Shown here: positions 33,645 to 41,706 of the stretch, piece by piece
Numbering within the stretch: the first letter of the stretch is position 1
Layout of the letters: every line of letters starts with the position of its first letter
Assembly (NCBI GenBank): GCA_023458095.1
Contig: JAEXAS010000013.1
Coordinates: 76,017 to 140,016, forward strand
Direction: 5' to 3'
DNA length: 64,000 nt
DNA from: Actinomycetes bacterium
GTDB taxonomy: Bacteria > Actinomycetota > Actinomycetes > Propionibacteriales > Propionibacteriaceae
Notes under the pieces: generated by a model
Databases searched by the model: none
What the model was told of the DNA's origin: nothing
The model's input: only the letters and a program-made list of their open reading frames with translations
Program-made: the position numbers and the translations under genes

Positions 33645-34996
33645 CGATACCACTGCGGCCTTCCCGAATCGGACAGTTCGAGATCGCCGCTGATCCGGCA
33701 GGGCTCCTCGAAATGCCATTCCCCCTGCACCCGCAGCGAGCGGGCCGAAGCCAGCGAAGGCACGACCTGAACCAGTCGATTGAAGTCCTGAATCAGCTTG
33801 TAGTGGTCGGGGTCCAGCGCGATTTCGGGGATCGTCGTGACCGCGGTCAGCCGCCCGTCCCGGCCGAGCTGAAACACATCGGAGCGAAGCAGCATCAGCT
33901 CGTTGGTGGTCTTGACCGGCAAGAACCGATCCCGGCCGACGGCGACCGCAGCAGCACCGGGGAACACCTCGATGGCCGCCCCCATGGCGGTCTCGAGTTG
34001 AATCACCTCCGGCGTGGCCGGATCGGCCGGATCCACACTCTTGCGGTTGCAGATCAGGGGCAGGCCCAAGACGCCGCCACGCTCGGTGAGGGTGTCGCGC
34101 AGTTGCACCAGGTTGAGCCACAGATTGTTGGTGTGGAAATACGGGTGCCGATGCTCATCGGTGAAGAAGCCCAGGTCTTCGGCAGGAGTCTGGGCAGTCT
34201 CACGCAGAATCAACTGGCCGTCGCTGCGCCGGATGGCAAGGTGGCCACCCTTGCGATCGTTAATGGTGCGCGGGCACACCTCGGCGGCGTAGGGCGCGCC
34301 GCTGGCTGCGAACCAGCCAGCGAGGTCGGCATTGGGTGCCGCCCCCAGATTGTCCCCGTTGGCGATGGAGGCGTAGCGGAAGCCGGCATCGATCAGGGCG
34401 TCCAACAGTCCGCTGCTCAGCAGGGAGGCGTAGATGTCGCCGTGGCCGGGCGGGCACCACTCCAGACTGGGATCGGCCGGCCATTCCACCGGGCTAAGTC
34501 CGTCGGCCAGAATCTTGGGTTCGGCGCTTTGCAGGAAGTCCAGCGGCAGGTCACCTACCGGCAGGTCCGGGTAGCGCTGAAGGTAGTCCACGGTGTCGTC
34601 ATGGGTGCGGAAGCTGTTCATGAAGATCAGCGGCAACCGTGCTCGGTAGGTCGCTCGCGCGTGCTTGACCTGGGCCACGATCAGGTCCAGGAAGGTGCGG
34701 CCATCGCGTACCGGCAGCAGCGTCTTGGCTCGGTCCAGCCCCATAGAGGTACCCAGACCACCGTTGAGCTTGATCATGACGGTCTGCTGCATCGCCGCCT
34801 GTGCGTCGCCGGGACGGATCGTCAGACAGGTCAACTGCGGTGGGTCCAGCAAGGGCTGAATGGAGGTTTCGGGGATCATTCCCGAGTCACCACTGGCGCA
34901 TAGCCGCCAATTCCGAGCGAAGTTGTCCATCGCGGGACGGCTGATTCCCGCGGCACGCATCTTGTCCAGGCTCCGCTGCAGCGCCACTTCGGTCAT
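33641..34996 (-). CDS. UTP-glucose-1-phosphate uridylyltransferase (UGP2 type)
   Basis: A 451-residue enzyme of the eukaryote-like UDPGP family: VMIKLNGGLGTSMGLDRAKTLLPVRDG (~74-100) is the UTP-binding loop, with PPGHGDIYASL, ANGDNLGA, and ...FHTNNLWLNL later in the catalytic core. It makes UDP-glucose from UTP and glucose-1-phosphate. Bacterial GalU is a different, shorter family, so the gene is named by function only. ATG 34996 is preceded by TAGCAT 7 nt upstream (leaderless). This enzyme occurs in actinobacteria such as Bifidobacterium and propionibacteria. Confidence 0.92.
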   Translation of the reverse strand: MTEVALQRSLDKMRAAGISRPAMDNFARNWRLCASGDSGMIPETSIQPLLDPPQLTCLTIRPGDAQAAMQQTVMIKLNGGLGTSMGLDRAKTLLPVRDGRTFLDLIVAQVKHARATYRARLPLIFMNSFRTHDDTVDYLQRYPDLPVGDLPLDFLQSAEPKILADGLSPVEWPADPSLEWCPPGHGDIYASLLSSGLLDALIDAGFRYASIANGDNLGAAPNADLAGWFAASGAPYAAEVCPRTINDRKGGHLAIRRSDGQLILRETAQTPAEDLGFFTDEHRHPYFHTNNLWLNLVQLRDTLTERGGVLGLPLICNRKSVDPADPATPEVIQLETAMGAAIEVFPGAAAVAVGRDRFLPVKTTNELMLLRSDVFQLGRDGRLTAVTTIPEIALDPDHYKLIQDFNRLVQVVPSLASARSLRVQGEWHFEEPCRISGDLELSDSGRPQWYR

Positions 34997-35009
34997 GACT
35001 GTGATGCTA

Positions 35010-35332
35010 GGCCACATCCGACCAACCGGCAGCACTCACCGAGGCTTCCTACCCCGGCGCTCCCTCAGATCAGGGAGCTTGCTGCGGGGCATCCTCATGA
35101 GGGTGTGGAGACATGAAGAGAGTGACGCACCTCGAAGGGCTTTAAGCCGTCTACCCACCCCCAGGAGACAACATCGAGTGCGTCACTCTCGCTTGGGAGG
35201 TTACCCGAAGCACGACGACCGTGCCAACCCTTCTCCTCAGATCGTGGGCCTTAGACAGCGAATCGTGACCTGGATCGCCGACACCAGGCGAGGAGCACGG
35301 TCGCGGTAGGCTGACACCGCCCTTATGGGCCC
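35010..35332. other. Gene-free region with a long inverted repeat
   Basis: This ~320-bp spacer lies upstream of tRNA-Arg. It contains a perfect 13-bp inverted repeat, GAGAGTGACGCAC at 35118-35130 and GTGCGTCACTCTC at 35178-35190, with a 47-nt loop that has its own small GGCT/AGCC stem. Pairing continues one bulge further (CTCGA/TCGA). It may be a small non-autonomous mobile remnant or a hairpin. No gene seen. Confidence 0.55.
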
Positions 35333-35408
35333 GGCCCCATAGCTCAGGGGATAGAGCAGAGGTTTCCTAAACCTTGTGTCGCAAGTTCGAATCTTGCTGG
35401 GGTCGCCA
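35333..35408 (+). tRNA. tRNA-Arg (anticodon CCT)
   Basis: A 76-nt cloverleaf including encoded CCA. The acceptor GGCCCCA pairs with TGGGGTC; the anticodon loop TTCCTAA gives CCT (reads AGG); the T arm is GCAAG-TTCGAAT-CTTGC. An IS481 element begins 8 nt after its end, and the tRNA 3' end is part of the duplicated target. Confidence 0.95.
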
Positions 35409-35415
35409 GAGGTCC

Positions 35416-36776
35416 TGTGTGCCTTCGGTTGACGCTTCTCATTTGGTCTTCGGCTGAGTGGTGACGGTGTTTCGGTTGATGGGTTACGCCTACTTCGGTT
35501 GTTTGGTGACACTCCTGTGTATGAGGGAGATGTCAGTGGCTGAGCAGCGGTACGAGGCCGTTCGTGCGGTGATCGCCGACGGTGAGACGGTGACGGAGGT
35601 GGCGGCCCGGTTCGGGGTGTCACGCAAGACGGTGCATGTGTGGCTGTCGAGGTATGAGGCTGGTGGCCTGGAGGGTCTGACCGATAGGTCGCATCGGCCC
35701 CGGTCGTGTCCTCACCAGATGCTGGCCGAGGTCGAGGTTGTTTTGGTCGAGCTTCGGGTTCGTCATCCGGGTTGGGGGCCACGCCGGTTGAGCTTCGAGC
35801 TGGCCAAGCGCGGGATGGCGGTATCGGAGTCGGCGGCGTATCGGGCTTTGGCGCGGTTGAACCTGATTGATCCGGGTCAGCGGCGACGCCGGGATCGGCG
35901 GTGGCGCCGCTGGGAACGTGGTGAGCCGATGGAGTTGTGGCAAATGGACACCGTTGGTGGGTTCCTGCTGGCTGACGGGACCAAGGCGAAGGCGTTGACC
36001 GGGGTTGATGACCATTCCCGGTTCTGTGTGTCGGCGTTCCTGATGCCCAGGGAATCATCACAGAAGGTTGTTGCTGGCTTGATGCTGGCGCTGCAGCGGT
36101 ACGGGACACCGGCTCAGATCCTGACCGATAACGGCAAGGTGTTCACCGGCCGGTTCAACCATCCACCCGTCGAGGTGTTGTTCGACCGAGTCTGTCGAGA
36201 GAACGGGATCGAGCACCTGCTGACCCGGCCGCGTTCACCAACCACGACCGGAAAAGTGGAACGGTTCCACCGAGCTTTACGTACCGAGTTCCGCACCGAC
36301 CGGGTCTTCACCTCGATCGGTGCGGCCCAGGCCGAACTCGACGAATGGGTCGACGACTACAACCAACGCCGCCCCCACCAAGCCCTGGACATGGCCACCC
36401 CGTCCGACAAGTTCTTCACCAACGACCCGGCCCCGGTCACCCCGCTACGTCAACCAGTCGTGAGCCTGCGTCCCGACACCGACCGCGGCGATGGGCAATG
36501 GGTCACCCGCAGGGCCTCCGCGGTCGGAGTCGTGTGCGTCCAATGGCAACAAGTCTGTCTCGGCACAGCAGCCGCCGGCCGACCCATCGACGTATGGGTC
36601 ACCGACCACGTCCTGCAGTTCTACGACGGCGACCAACTCATCCGAACCCAACAACGCAACAGCAAAGGAGAGATCAGAGTGAAAAGAGCCCAAATCCCCA
36701 GCGGACAACGTAACCTCAAACCCGGTGACACCAATCAAGCGAAGTAGCCCTGTCACCCATCAACCGAAGACTTACA
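35416..36776 (+). mobile_element. IS481-family insertion sequence
   Basis: The 1361-bp element has TGT...ACA ends, the IS481 hallmark. The terminal repeats share TGT and CTTCGGTTGA (left from 35416, right ending at 36776; about 15 of 20 positions match). It is flanked by an exact 16-bp direct repeat, GGGTCGCCAGAGGTCC, at 35400-35415 and 36777-36792. The left copy includes the CCA end of tRNA-Arg, so the tRNA stays intact. One complete transposase gene is inside. Confidence 0.9.
35521..36747 (+). CDS. IS481-family transposase
   Basis: About 408 residues. N-terminal helix-turn-helix (YEAVRAVIADGETVTEVAARFGVSRKTVHVWLSRYEAGGLEGL) and linker, then an integrase-type catalytic core with Asp143 (WQMDTVGG), Asp203 (LTDNGKVF) and Glu247 (GKVERFH). 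The motif YNQRRPHQALDMATPSDKF is the usual end of the rve domain, and a C-terminal beta-rich extension follows. All catalytic residues are present and no frameshift is seen, so the element may be active. ATG 35521 or 35530 may be the start; GAGGGAG is at 35522-35528. Confidence 0.92.
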   Translation: MREMSVAEQRYEAVRAVIADGETVTEVAARFGVSRKTVHVWLSRYEAGGLEGLTDRSHRPRSCPHQMLAEVEVVLVELRVRHPGWGPRRLSFELAKRGMAVSESAAYRALARLNLIDPGQRRRRDRRWRRWERGEPMELWQMDTVGGFLLADGTKAKALTGVDDHSRFCVSAFLMPRESSQKVVAGLMLALQRYGTPAQILTDNGKVFTGRFNHPPVEVLFDRVCRENGIEHLLTRPRSPTTTGKVERFHRALRTEFRTDRVFTSIGAAQAELDEWVDDYNQRRPHQALDMATPSDKFFTNDPAPVTPLRQPVVSLRPDTDRGDGQWVTRRASAVGVVCVQWQQVCLGTAAAGRPIDVWVTDHVLQFYDGDQLIRTQQRNSKGEIRVKRAQIPSGQRNLKPGDTNQAK

Positions 36777-36870
36777 GGGTCGCCAGAGGTCCCGGTGTTC
36801 TCCGCAGGCTCAGGCCGACACCTCAGACCTGCGCTTTACGAGAGCGTAGGAGTCCGTATTCCCCGCAGAG

Positions 36871-37722
36871 TCAGGCCGACGCGCGAAGGGTCTCCAGGAT
36901 CGGGGTCGTGGGCCGACCCAGCAGACGAGAAAGCTCGCCGGTGACGACGTTCAGCTCGCCGGCGGCGATGGCGGCGTCCACCCCGACGACGAACCCGATC
37001 AGGCCAGCATCCAGACCGAGGCCGGCAAGCACCTCACTCTTGGCGACCGCATCGACCCGACGCACGGCGACCGGGCGTCCCAGCACCGTGGCGAAATCAG
37101 CCGCCAAGTCATCGAAGCTCCAGGCCACATCACCGGAAAGGGTGAGCGTCTGGCCCACCTGGGAGCCAGCCAGCACGACCGCGGCAGCTTCGGCCAGGTC
37201 GGCGCGGGCCGCACTAGCCACCCGACCATCCCCGGCAGCGGTGAGAATCTCACCGGTCTGCGCCGCGGTGGCCAAATCACTCAGATAGTTCTCGTGGTAC
37301 CAGTTGTTGCGCAGGATCACGTGCGGCACCCCGGAGGCGGCCAGGGCTTGCTCGGTCGCCCAATGCTCGGGAGCCACCGGGTTGATTGAGGCATCAGCGC
37401 CGGGGGCACTGGTGTAGACGATGCGTCCGACCCCGGCAGCCTTGGCGGCATTGATGACGGCCAGATGCTGCTGGGCACGCTTGCCGAACTCATTTCCCGA
37501 AACCAGCAGCAGCGAGTCGACCCCCGCCAAGGATCCGGCCAAGGCCTCCGCCTGGTCGTAGTCGAATTCCCGTACGGCTACGCCTTGATCGGCCAGTGAC
37601 GCCGCAGCGTGCGGATGGCGGGCCAAGGCCAAGATCTGATCGGCGGGGGTGCCCCGACGCAGCAGGTGCTCGACGACGAGCCCACCTAGATGGCCAGTGG
37701 CTCCGGTGACAGCAAGGGTCAT
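36871..37722 (-). CDS. NmrA-like NAD(P)-dependent quinone oxidoreductase (QorB type)
   Basis: A 283-residue atypical short-chain dehydrogenase: LAVTGATGHLGGLVVEHLL is the GxxGxxG dinucleotide-binding motif, with VDSLLLVSGNE and WATEQALAASGVPHVILRNNWYHENY typical of QorB/YtfG (NADPH:quinone reductase 2) relatives. It probably detoxifies quinones or senses redox. It is divergent from an HxlR regulator, the usual partner for this family, with palindromic CTAACTG/CAGTTAG sites between them. GGGAG lies a few nt before ATG 37722. Confidence 0.9.
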   Translation of the reverse strand: MTLAVTGATGHLGGLVVEHLLRRGTPADQILALARHPHAAASLADQGVAVREFDYDQAEALAGSLAGVDSLLLVSGNEFGKRAQQHLAVINAAKAAGVGRIVYTSAPGADASINPVAPEHWATEQALAASGVPHVILRNNWYHENYLSDLATAAQTGEILTAAGDGRVASAARADLAEAAAVVLAGSQVGQTLTLSGDVAWSFDDLAADFATVLGRPVAVRRVDAVAKSEVLAGLGLDAGLIGFVVGVDAAIAAGELNVVTGELSRLLGRPTTPILETLRASA

Positions 37723-37746
37723 GATGTTCTCCCAGGGGGTAAGTTG

Positions 37747-37778
37747 CTAACTGTTGGTTAGTACTATACTCCAGTTAG
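37747..37778. promoter_or_regulatory. Putative HxlR operator
   Basis: CTAACTG (37747-37753) and CAGTTAG (37772-37778) form an inverted repeat with a 25-bp centre to centre distance, and GTTAG at 37757-37761 makes a tighter palindrome with the left half. It lies between the oxidoreductase and HxlR genes. Confidence 0.5.
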
Positions 37779-37801
37779 GAACTTTGCCAAGGGGTGATCT
37801 C

Positions 37802-38200
37802 ATGACCCAAGCCTTCGACGCCTTCAGCCCGCACTGCCCGTCACGATCCGTGGTTGATGACGTGACGGACCGCTGGCCGGCGCTGGTCCTGGTCGCCCTG
37901 CTCGAGGGCCCACGCCGGTTCGCCGAGACCGCCCGGATCGTGGGCGGCATCAGTGATCGGATGCTGTCGCGCACCCTCACCACCCTCACCACCGACGGGC
38001 TGATCGTGCGCACCGATCACGGCGAACGGCATGTGGAATACGAACTCAGCCCCGTCGGACGCCCGGTCGCGCTCGCCCTGAAGGGCCTGGTGGCAGCCGT
38101 CTATGCGGCAATGCCGGAGATCCTGCAGGCGCGGGCGTCCGCCCAGTCACGGTCCACCCAGGCACCCTCCGCGCAGGCACCCTCCACCCCGTCACACTGA
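37802..38200 (+). CDS. HxlR-family transcriptional regulator
   Basis: A 132-residue winged-helix protein of HxlR type: CPSRSVVDDVTDRWPALVLVALLEGPRRFAETARIVGGISDRMLSRTLTTLTTDGLIVR, then the wing HVEYELSPVGR. HxlR regulators often sense quinones or aldehydes through a conserved cysteine (Cys12 here). It probably regulates the divergent QorB-like gene. AAGGGG lies 8 nt before ATG 37802. A short Ala/Ser/Gln-rich tail is an added extension. Confidence 0.9.
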   Translation: MTQAFDAFSPHCPSRSVVDDVTDRWPALVLVALLEGPRRFAETARIVGGISDRMLSRTLTTLTTDGLIVRTDHGERHVEYELSPVGRPVALALKGLVAAVYAAMPEILQARASAQSRSTQAPSAQAPSTPSH

Positions 38201-39571
38201 GCCGAGGTCGGCGTCCTCGGGCGCACTGAGCGCCTGCGCGGGCTCGGCTTCTTCAGCCGGTTCGACGGTGGCTTCCAGCAGGGTTCCGCCCAAGCCCTGA
38301 CGATCACCACGCAGCGCAATGCGCACCGCCTCAGGATCGGCGGTGGAGGCCTCAAGCCGCCGAATCAGGCTGGCGCGCAATGTGGCCAGCTCGTCGCGAC
38401 GATCCTGCGGCACATCGGCCATCAGATCGTCCAGCAGCACCATCAGGCGCCGGGTCACCTGAGGCTGCCCGATTCCAAAGGTCATGATCTCCAGCAAGCC
38501 CAGCAAGACCACATCGGACCAACTGGGAATACGAACGATTACCTCACCCGCGCCGGCAGCGATCCGCTGATCTCCGAGTTGCTGATGAGCCGCCACCCGC
38601 AGCACCCCCTCGATCTCATCCAGGGATCGCACAGCCGTGGTCGGATCGTTGACCGCCGGCGACAACGCGCGGATCGCAACGTCAACCAGCAGCCGCAAGG
38701 AGTAGAAGGCGTCGTGCCGCAGGGATCGCTCCTGGTCCACCACAACGGTCCCGGCGAATCGGCCGGAGACCTTCACCGGCGCCGACTTGCCGTCGGCCGC
38801 CCACACCCGCATGAGCGCGGATCCTTCACTGACGGCATCGCCGACCTGCACCCGCATAGCGATGCGCAGGCGCCGCCGCCTGGCCAGACTGCGCAGCACC
38901 CGCAGGTCAACCGCGATCACCTGACCGGCTCGCGAACTGCGCACCACCAGTGGTGCAACGGCGTCGACGCCCGCTGCTCCTGCCCCTTCAGCGGCCATGC
39001 CGGCCAGCCGGGTGCCCCGCTGTTGCAGGTACCGACGCGCCTGGCGTCCGACTGCGGACAGCACCGCGTCGACGCGCATCCGACCGCCGACCGAATGCAG
39101 CAAGGCGATGAAGGCCGCCAAGCTCAGCAAGAGCAGCCCCACCGCAACCAGAATGGTCAACATCGGCACGAACTGCTCACGACCTGAGGAGCCCACGTCC
39201 AGCAGGCTCAGGAAGCTGAACGTGACCGTGGCGAGGAAGACCGCCAAGATCACCTGCGTCGAGCGGGCCCGCAGGAAGTGGGAGACCGTGCGCGGGGAGT
39301 ACTGACTGGAGCCGAACTGCAACAACAGCACCACGAAGGAGAAGACGAAACCGGTGAAGGTGATCATGCCCCCGCCGATCGCACCCAGCAGCGAAAGCGC
39401 AGAGGTCGTCGATACATCAGATTGAGTGACACCCGCGATGTTGTCGAGCCAGTCATCCAGGGAAGTGACCACGCCATTGAGCCAGATTCCGAAAGCGACA
39501 CCGAGGACCGGGATCACCCAGAAGGCACGCTCCCACCACAACTGAAGTCGGGCCAACCCCAGACGATTCAT
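38192..39571 (-). CDS. DUF2254 membrane protein
   Basis: A 459-residue protein of the DUF2254 family: four N-terminal membrane segments (~15-145; WWERAFWVIPVLGVAFGIWL, TFTGFVFSFVVLLLQFGSSQYSPRTVSHFLR, FLATVTFSFLSLLDVG, ILVAVGLLLLSLAAFIALLHSVG) and a large cytoplasmic C-terminal region with VDVAIRALSPAVNDPTTAVRSLDEIE, the family signature. Function is unknown. ATG 39571 has GAAAGG 8 nt upstream; the frame opens further back, to 39682. Its end overlaps the HxlR gene end by 9 nt (convergent). Confidence 0.85.
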   Translation of the reverse strand: MNRLGLARLQLWWERAFWVIPVLGVAFGIWLNGVVTSLDDWLDNIAGVTQSDVSTTSALSLLGAIGGGMITFTGFVFSFVVLLLQFGSSQYSPRTVSHFLRARSTQVILAVFLATVTFSFLSLLDVGSSGREQFVPMLTILVAVGLLLLSLAAFIALLHSVGGRMRVDAVLSAVGRQARRYLQQRGTRLAGMAAEGAGAAGVDAVAPLVVRSSRAGQVIAVDLRVLRSLARRRRLRIAMRVQVGDAVSEGSALMRVWAADGKSAPVKVSGRFAGTVVVDQERSLRHDAFYSLRLLVDVAIRALSPAVNDPTTAVRSLDEIEGVLRVAAHQQLGDQRIAAGAGEVIVRIPSWSDVVLLGLLEIMTFGIGQPQVTRRLMVLLDDLMADVPQDRRDELATLRASLIRRLEASTADPEAVRIALRGDRQGLGGTLLEATVEPAEEAEPAQALSAPEDADLGSV

Positions 39572-39682
39572 CCGCGCGACCTTTCGCTTCTTGAGGGCAA
39601 CAGTCTTGCATCTGGGCCCCGCTTCGAGGCTCAGGGACGCCAACTCCCCGCCGTTGGCTGCCGGATCTGTTGACTGCGGCAA

Positions 39683-40330
39683 TCAGGGAAGAATTCGAAT
39701 CGCGGCGAGCATCGACTCACTGGCCTCAACGACCGCGCCGTTGACGGCCAGCTCCGACCGGTCCGCACGCCAATCGACGTGCGTGCCGGGGGTCACCTGG
39801 ACGGCAGCAAGGGCGGCCAGCACAGCGTCCTCGGCGTCACTGACCCGGGCCACCTGGTAGCGCCCACTCGGGGCACTGAGCAGGCTCATCGTGGTCGGCG
39901 AAAGCAGCGAACCATCGGCGGCCGGGATCGGGTCGCCATGCGGATCGATGCGAGGGTGTCCCAGGCGGCGGTCGATGCGCTCCAGCAGGTCCTCAGAGAC
40001 CGCGTGTTCCAGCCGCTCAGCTTCGGCATGAACCTCATCCCAGGCATAGCCCAGTTCGCTGGCCAGGAAGGCCTCCAGGAGTCGATGCCGGCGCACCATC
40101 GCCACCGCCAATCGGCGACCCAGCCGGGTGAGAGTCGCTGGCCGATAGGGCTGGTAGGTCACCAGCCCCTGCCCCTCCAAGCGCCGCAAGGTGACCGAGA
40201 CATTGGCCGTCGTGGTGTGGAAGCGCTTCGCCAGCCCGGTGGTGGTGATCGGTGGGTCCCCCCATTCGGTGGCTGACCAGATCACCTTGAGGTAGTCCTG
40301 GGCGACCGGCGTGAGTTCTGTGACGTCCAT
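39683..40330 (-). CDS. mntR: MntR-type DtxR-family metal-dependent repressor
   Basis: A 215-residue protein: N-terminal winged helix (QDYLKVIWSATEWGDPPITTTGLAKRFHTTTANVSVTLRRLEGQGLV), dimerisation and metal-site helices (VRRHRLLEAFLASELGYAWDEVHAEAERLEHAVSEDLLERID, then HPRIDPHGDPIP), and a C-terminal FeoA/SH3-like domain. It overlaps the end of the manganese transporter gene by 1 nt (TGATG), so both are made from one message and Mn-dependent autoregulation is expected. A second DtxR-family regulator, IdeR-like, is at 52505-53191. Confidence 0.88.
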   Translation of the reverse strand: MDVTELTPVAQDYLKVIWSATEWGDPPITTTGLAKRFHTTTANVSVTLRRLEGQGLVTYQPYRPATLTRLGRRLAVAMVRRHRLLEAFLASELGYAWDEVHAEAERLEHAVSEDLLERIDRRLGHPRIDPHGDPIPAADGSLLSPTTMSLLSAPSGRYQVARVSDAEDAVLAALAAVQVTPGTHVDWRADRSELAVNGAVVEASESMLAAIRILP

Positions 40331-41586
40331 CAACCCAACCCTAGGACGGTCAGTCCGATCAAGGTCACATTGAGCGCCACGATCAGACCCACGACGATCC
40401 AGGAGACCAGCTTCAGACCCAGCCGATTCGCCATGACCCCCATTACAGCCGGGTCGCTGGTGATCCGAACCAGCGGGACCAACGCAAAGGGAATGCCGAA
40501 ACTCAGCAGCACCTGGCTGAGCACCAGGGCCCAGGTCGGATCGACCCCCAACCCCAGAATGACCAGGGCCGGCGCCAGCGTCACGACCCGGCGCAGCCAC
40601 ATCGGTATCTGCACCTTCAGCAATCCCGACATGATCGAGGCCCCGGCGTAACACCCCACCGAGGTGGAAGCCAGTCCGGAGGCCAGCAGCCCCACCGCGA
40701 ACAGGGCGGCCACGACTGGCCCCATCGCCGCACCGATCGCCTGATGAGCAGCCTCAATGGAATCCGTCCCGGCGCCGGCGGAGAAGTTCGCCGCAGCCAA
40801 CAACAGCATCGCGATATTCACCGTTCCCGCGATGAGCATGGAGACGAATACATCCCATCGGGTCGCGTGCAGCATTCGGGGCAACTCGGCGGGCTTGGGG
40901 TGGTGCCGATCGCGAGCCAGGGCGGAGTGGACGTAGATGGCGTGCGGCATCACCGTGGCACCCAACAGGCCTGCGGCCAGCAACACCGAATCGGGCCCGG
41001 CGAAGCGGGGAACCAACCCCTCAGCGACCTGCCCCCAGGACACATCGGAGACAAACAGACCGGCTGTGAAGCCGATGGTGATGACCAGGAGCAGACCCAT
41101 GACAACGAACTCGAAGGGCTTCTGCCCGCGACGGCTCTGCACCGCCAACAGCAGCATCGACACCGCTCCGACGATGACCCCACCCAGCAGCAGCGGTACC
41201 CCGAAGAGGATCCACAGCGCGATGGCCCCGCCCAGAACCTCGGCCAGATCAGTGGCCATGGCCACCAGTTCGGCCTGCAGCCAATAGGTGATGCGCGGAC
41301 CGCGGGACAATCGCTGGCCGATCAGTTCCGGCAGGCTGCGTCCGGTGACCAGGCCGACCTTGGCCGACAGGTACTGCACCAGCATCGCCGCGACATTGGC
41401 TGCGACCAGAACCCACACCAACAGGTAGCCGAACCGGGCTCCTGCGGTGAGGTTGGCGGCAACATTTCCCGGATCGACATAGGCGATCGCCGCGACGAAG
41501 GCCGGACCCCACAGCCACGACACTCGGCGGGGACGGCGCGGTGATCGCGGGTCCTCCCCGATGATGGCGGCGATCGGAGCACTCAC
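40330..41586 (-). CDS. mntH: NRAMP-type Mn2+/H+ symporter
   Basis: A 418-residue NRAMP transporter with eleven membrane segments: the metal-binding DPGN motif is in YVDPGNVAANL, and MPHAIYVHSAL holds the second metal-coordinating region (MPH). SAKVGLVTGRSLPE is the usual linker. It imports manganese (and other divalent ions) with protons. The adjacent mntR and the palindrome at 41589-41608 fit Mn repression. Start GTG 41586 immediately follows that palindrome, with no ribosome site visible. Confidence 0.92.
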   Translation of the reverse strand: MSAPIAAIIGEDPRSPRRPRRVSWLWGPAFVAAIAYVDPGNVAANLTAGARFGYLLVWVLVAANVAAMLVQYLSAKVGLVTGRSLPELIGQRLSRGPRITYWLQAELVAMATDLAEVLGGAIALWILFGVPLLLGGVIVGAVSMLLLAVQSRRGQKPFEFVVMGLLLVITIGFTAGLFVSDVSWGQVAEGLVPRFAGPDSVLLAAGLLGATVMPHAIYVHSALARDRHHPKPAELPRMLHATRWDVFVSMLIAGTVNIAMLLLAAANFSAGAGTDSIEAAHQAIGAAMGPVVAALFAVGLLASGLASTSVGCYAGASIMSGLLKVQIPMWLRRVVTLAPALVILGLGVDPTWALVLSQVLLSFGIPFALVPLVRITSDPAVMGVMANRLGLKLVSWIVVGLIVALNVTLIGLTVLGLG

Positions 41587-41588
41587 AG

Positions 41589-41608
41589 AAGTTAATCTAG
41601 CTTTACTT
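41589..41608. promoter_or_regulatory. Putative MntR operator upstream of mntH
   Basis: The imperfect palindrome AAGTTAATCTAGCTTTACTT (16 of 20 positions symmetric) ends 3 nt before the mntH start. Its shape matches DtxR-family operators, which carry two TTAA-type half sites. Confidence 0.6.
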
Positions 41609-41706
41609 ATTGGCTGTGGGGGCGATCTTGCCCACCTTCGGCCGCTGAACCTGCTCGGACCGGCGCAACCAGCGGTGAGAGAATCGAAGCGACCCCAGGA
41701 GTGCTC

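Noticed and set aside
33350..34903. A 517-codon plus-strand frame opposite the UDP-glucose pyrophosphorylase
   Set aside because: It is antisense to a gene with strong family motifs, and the translation shows no domain.
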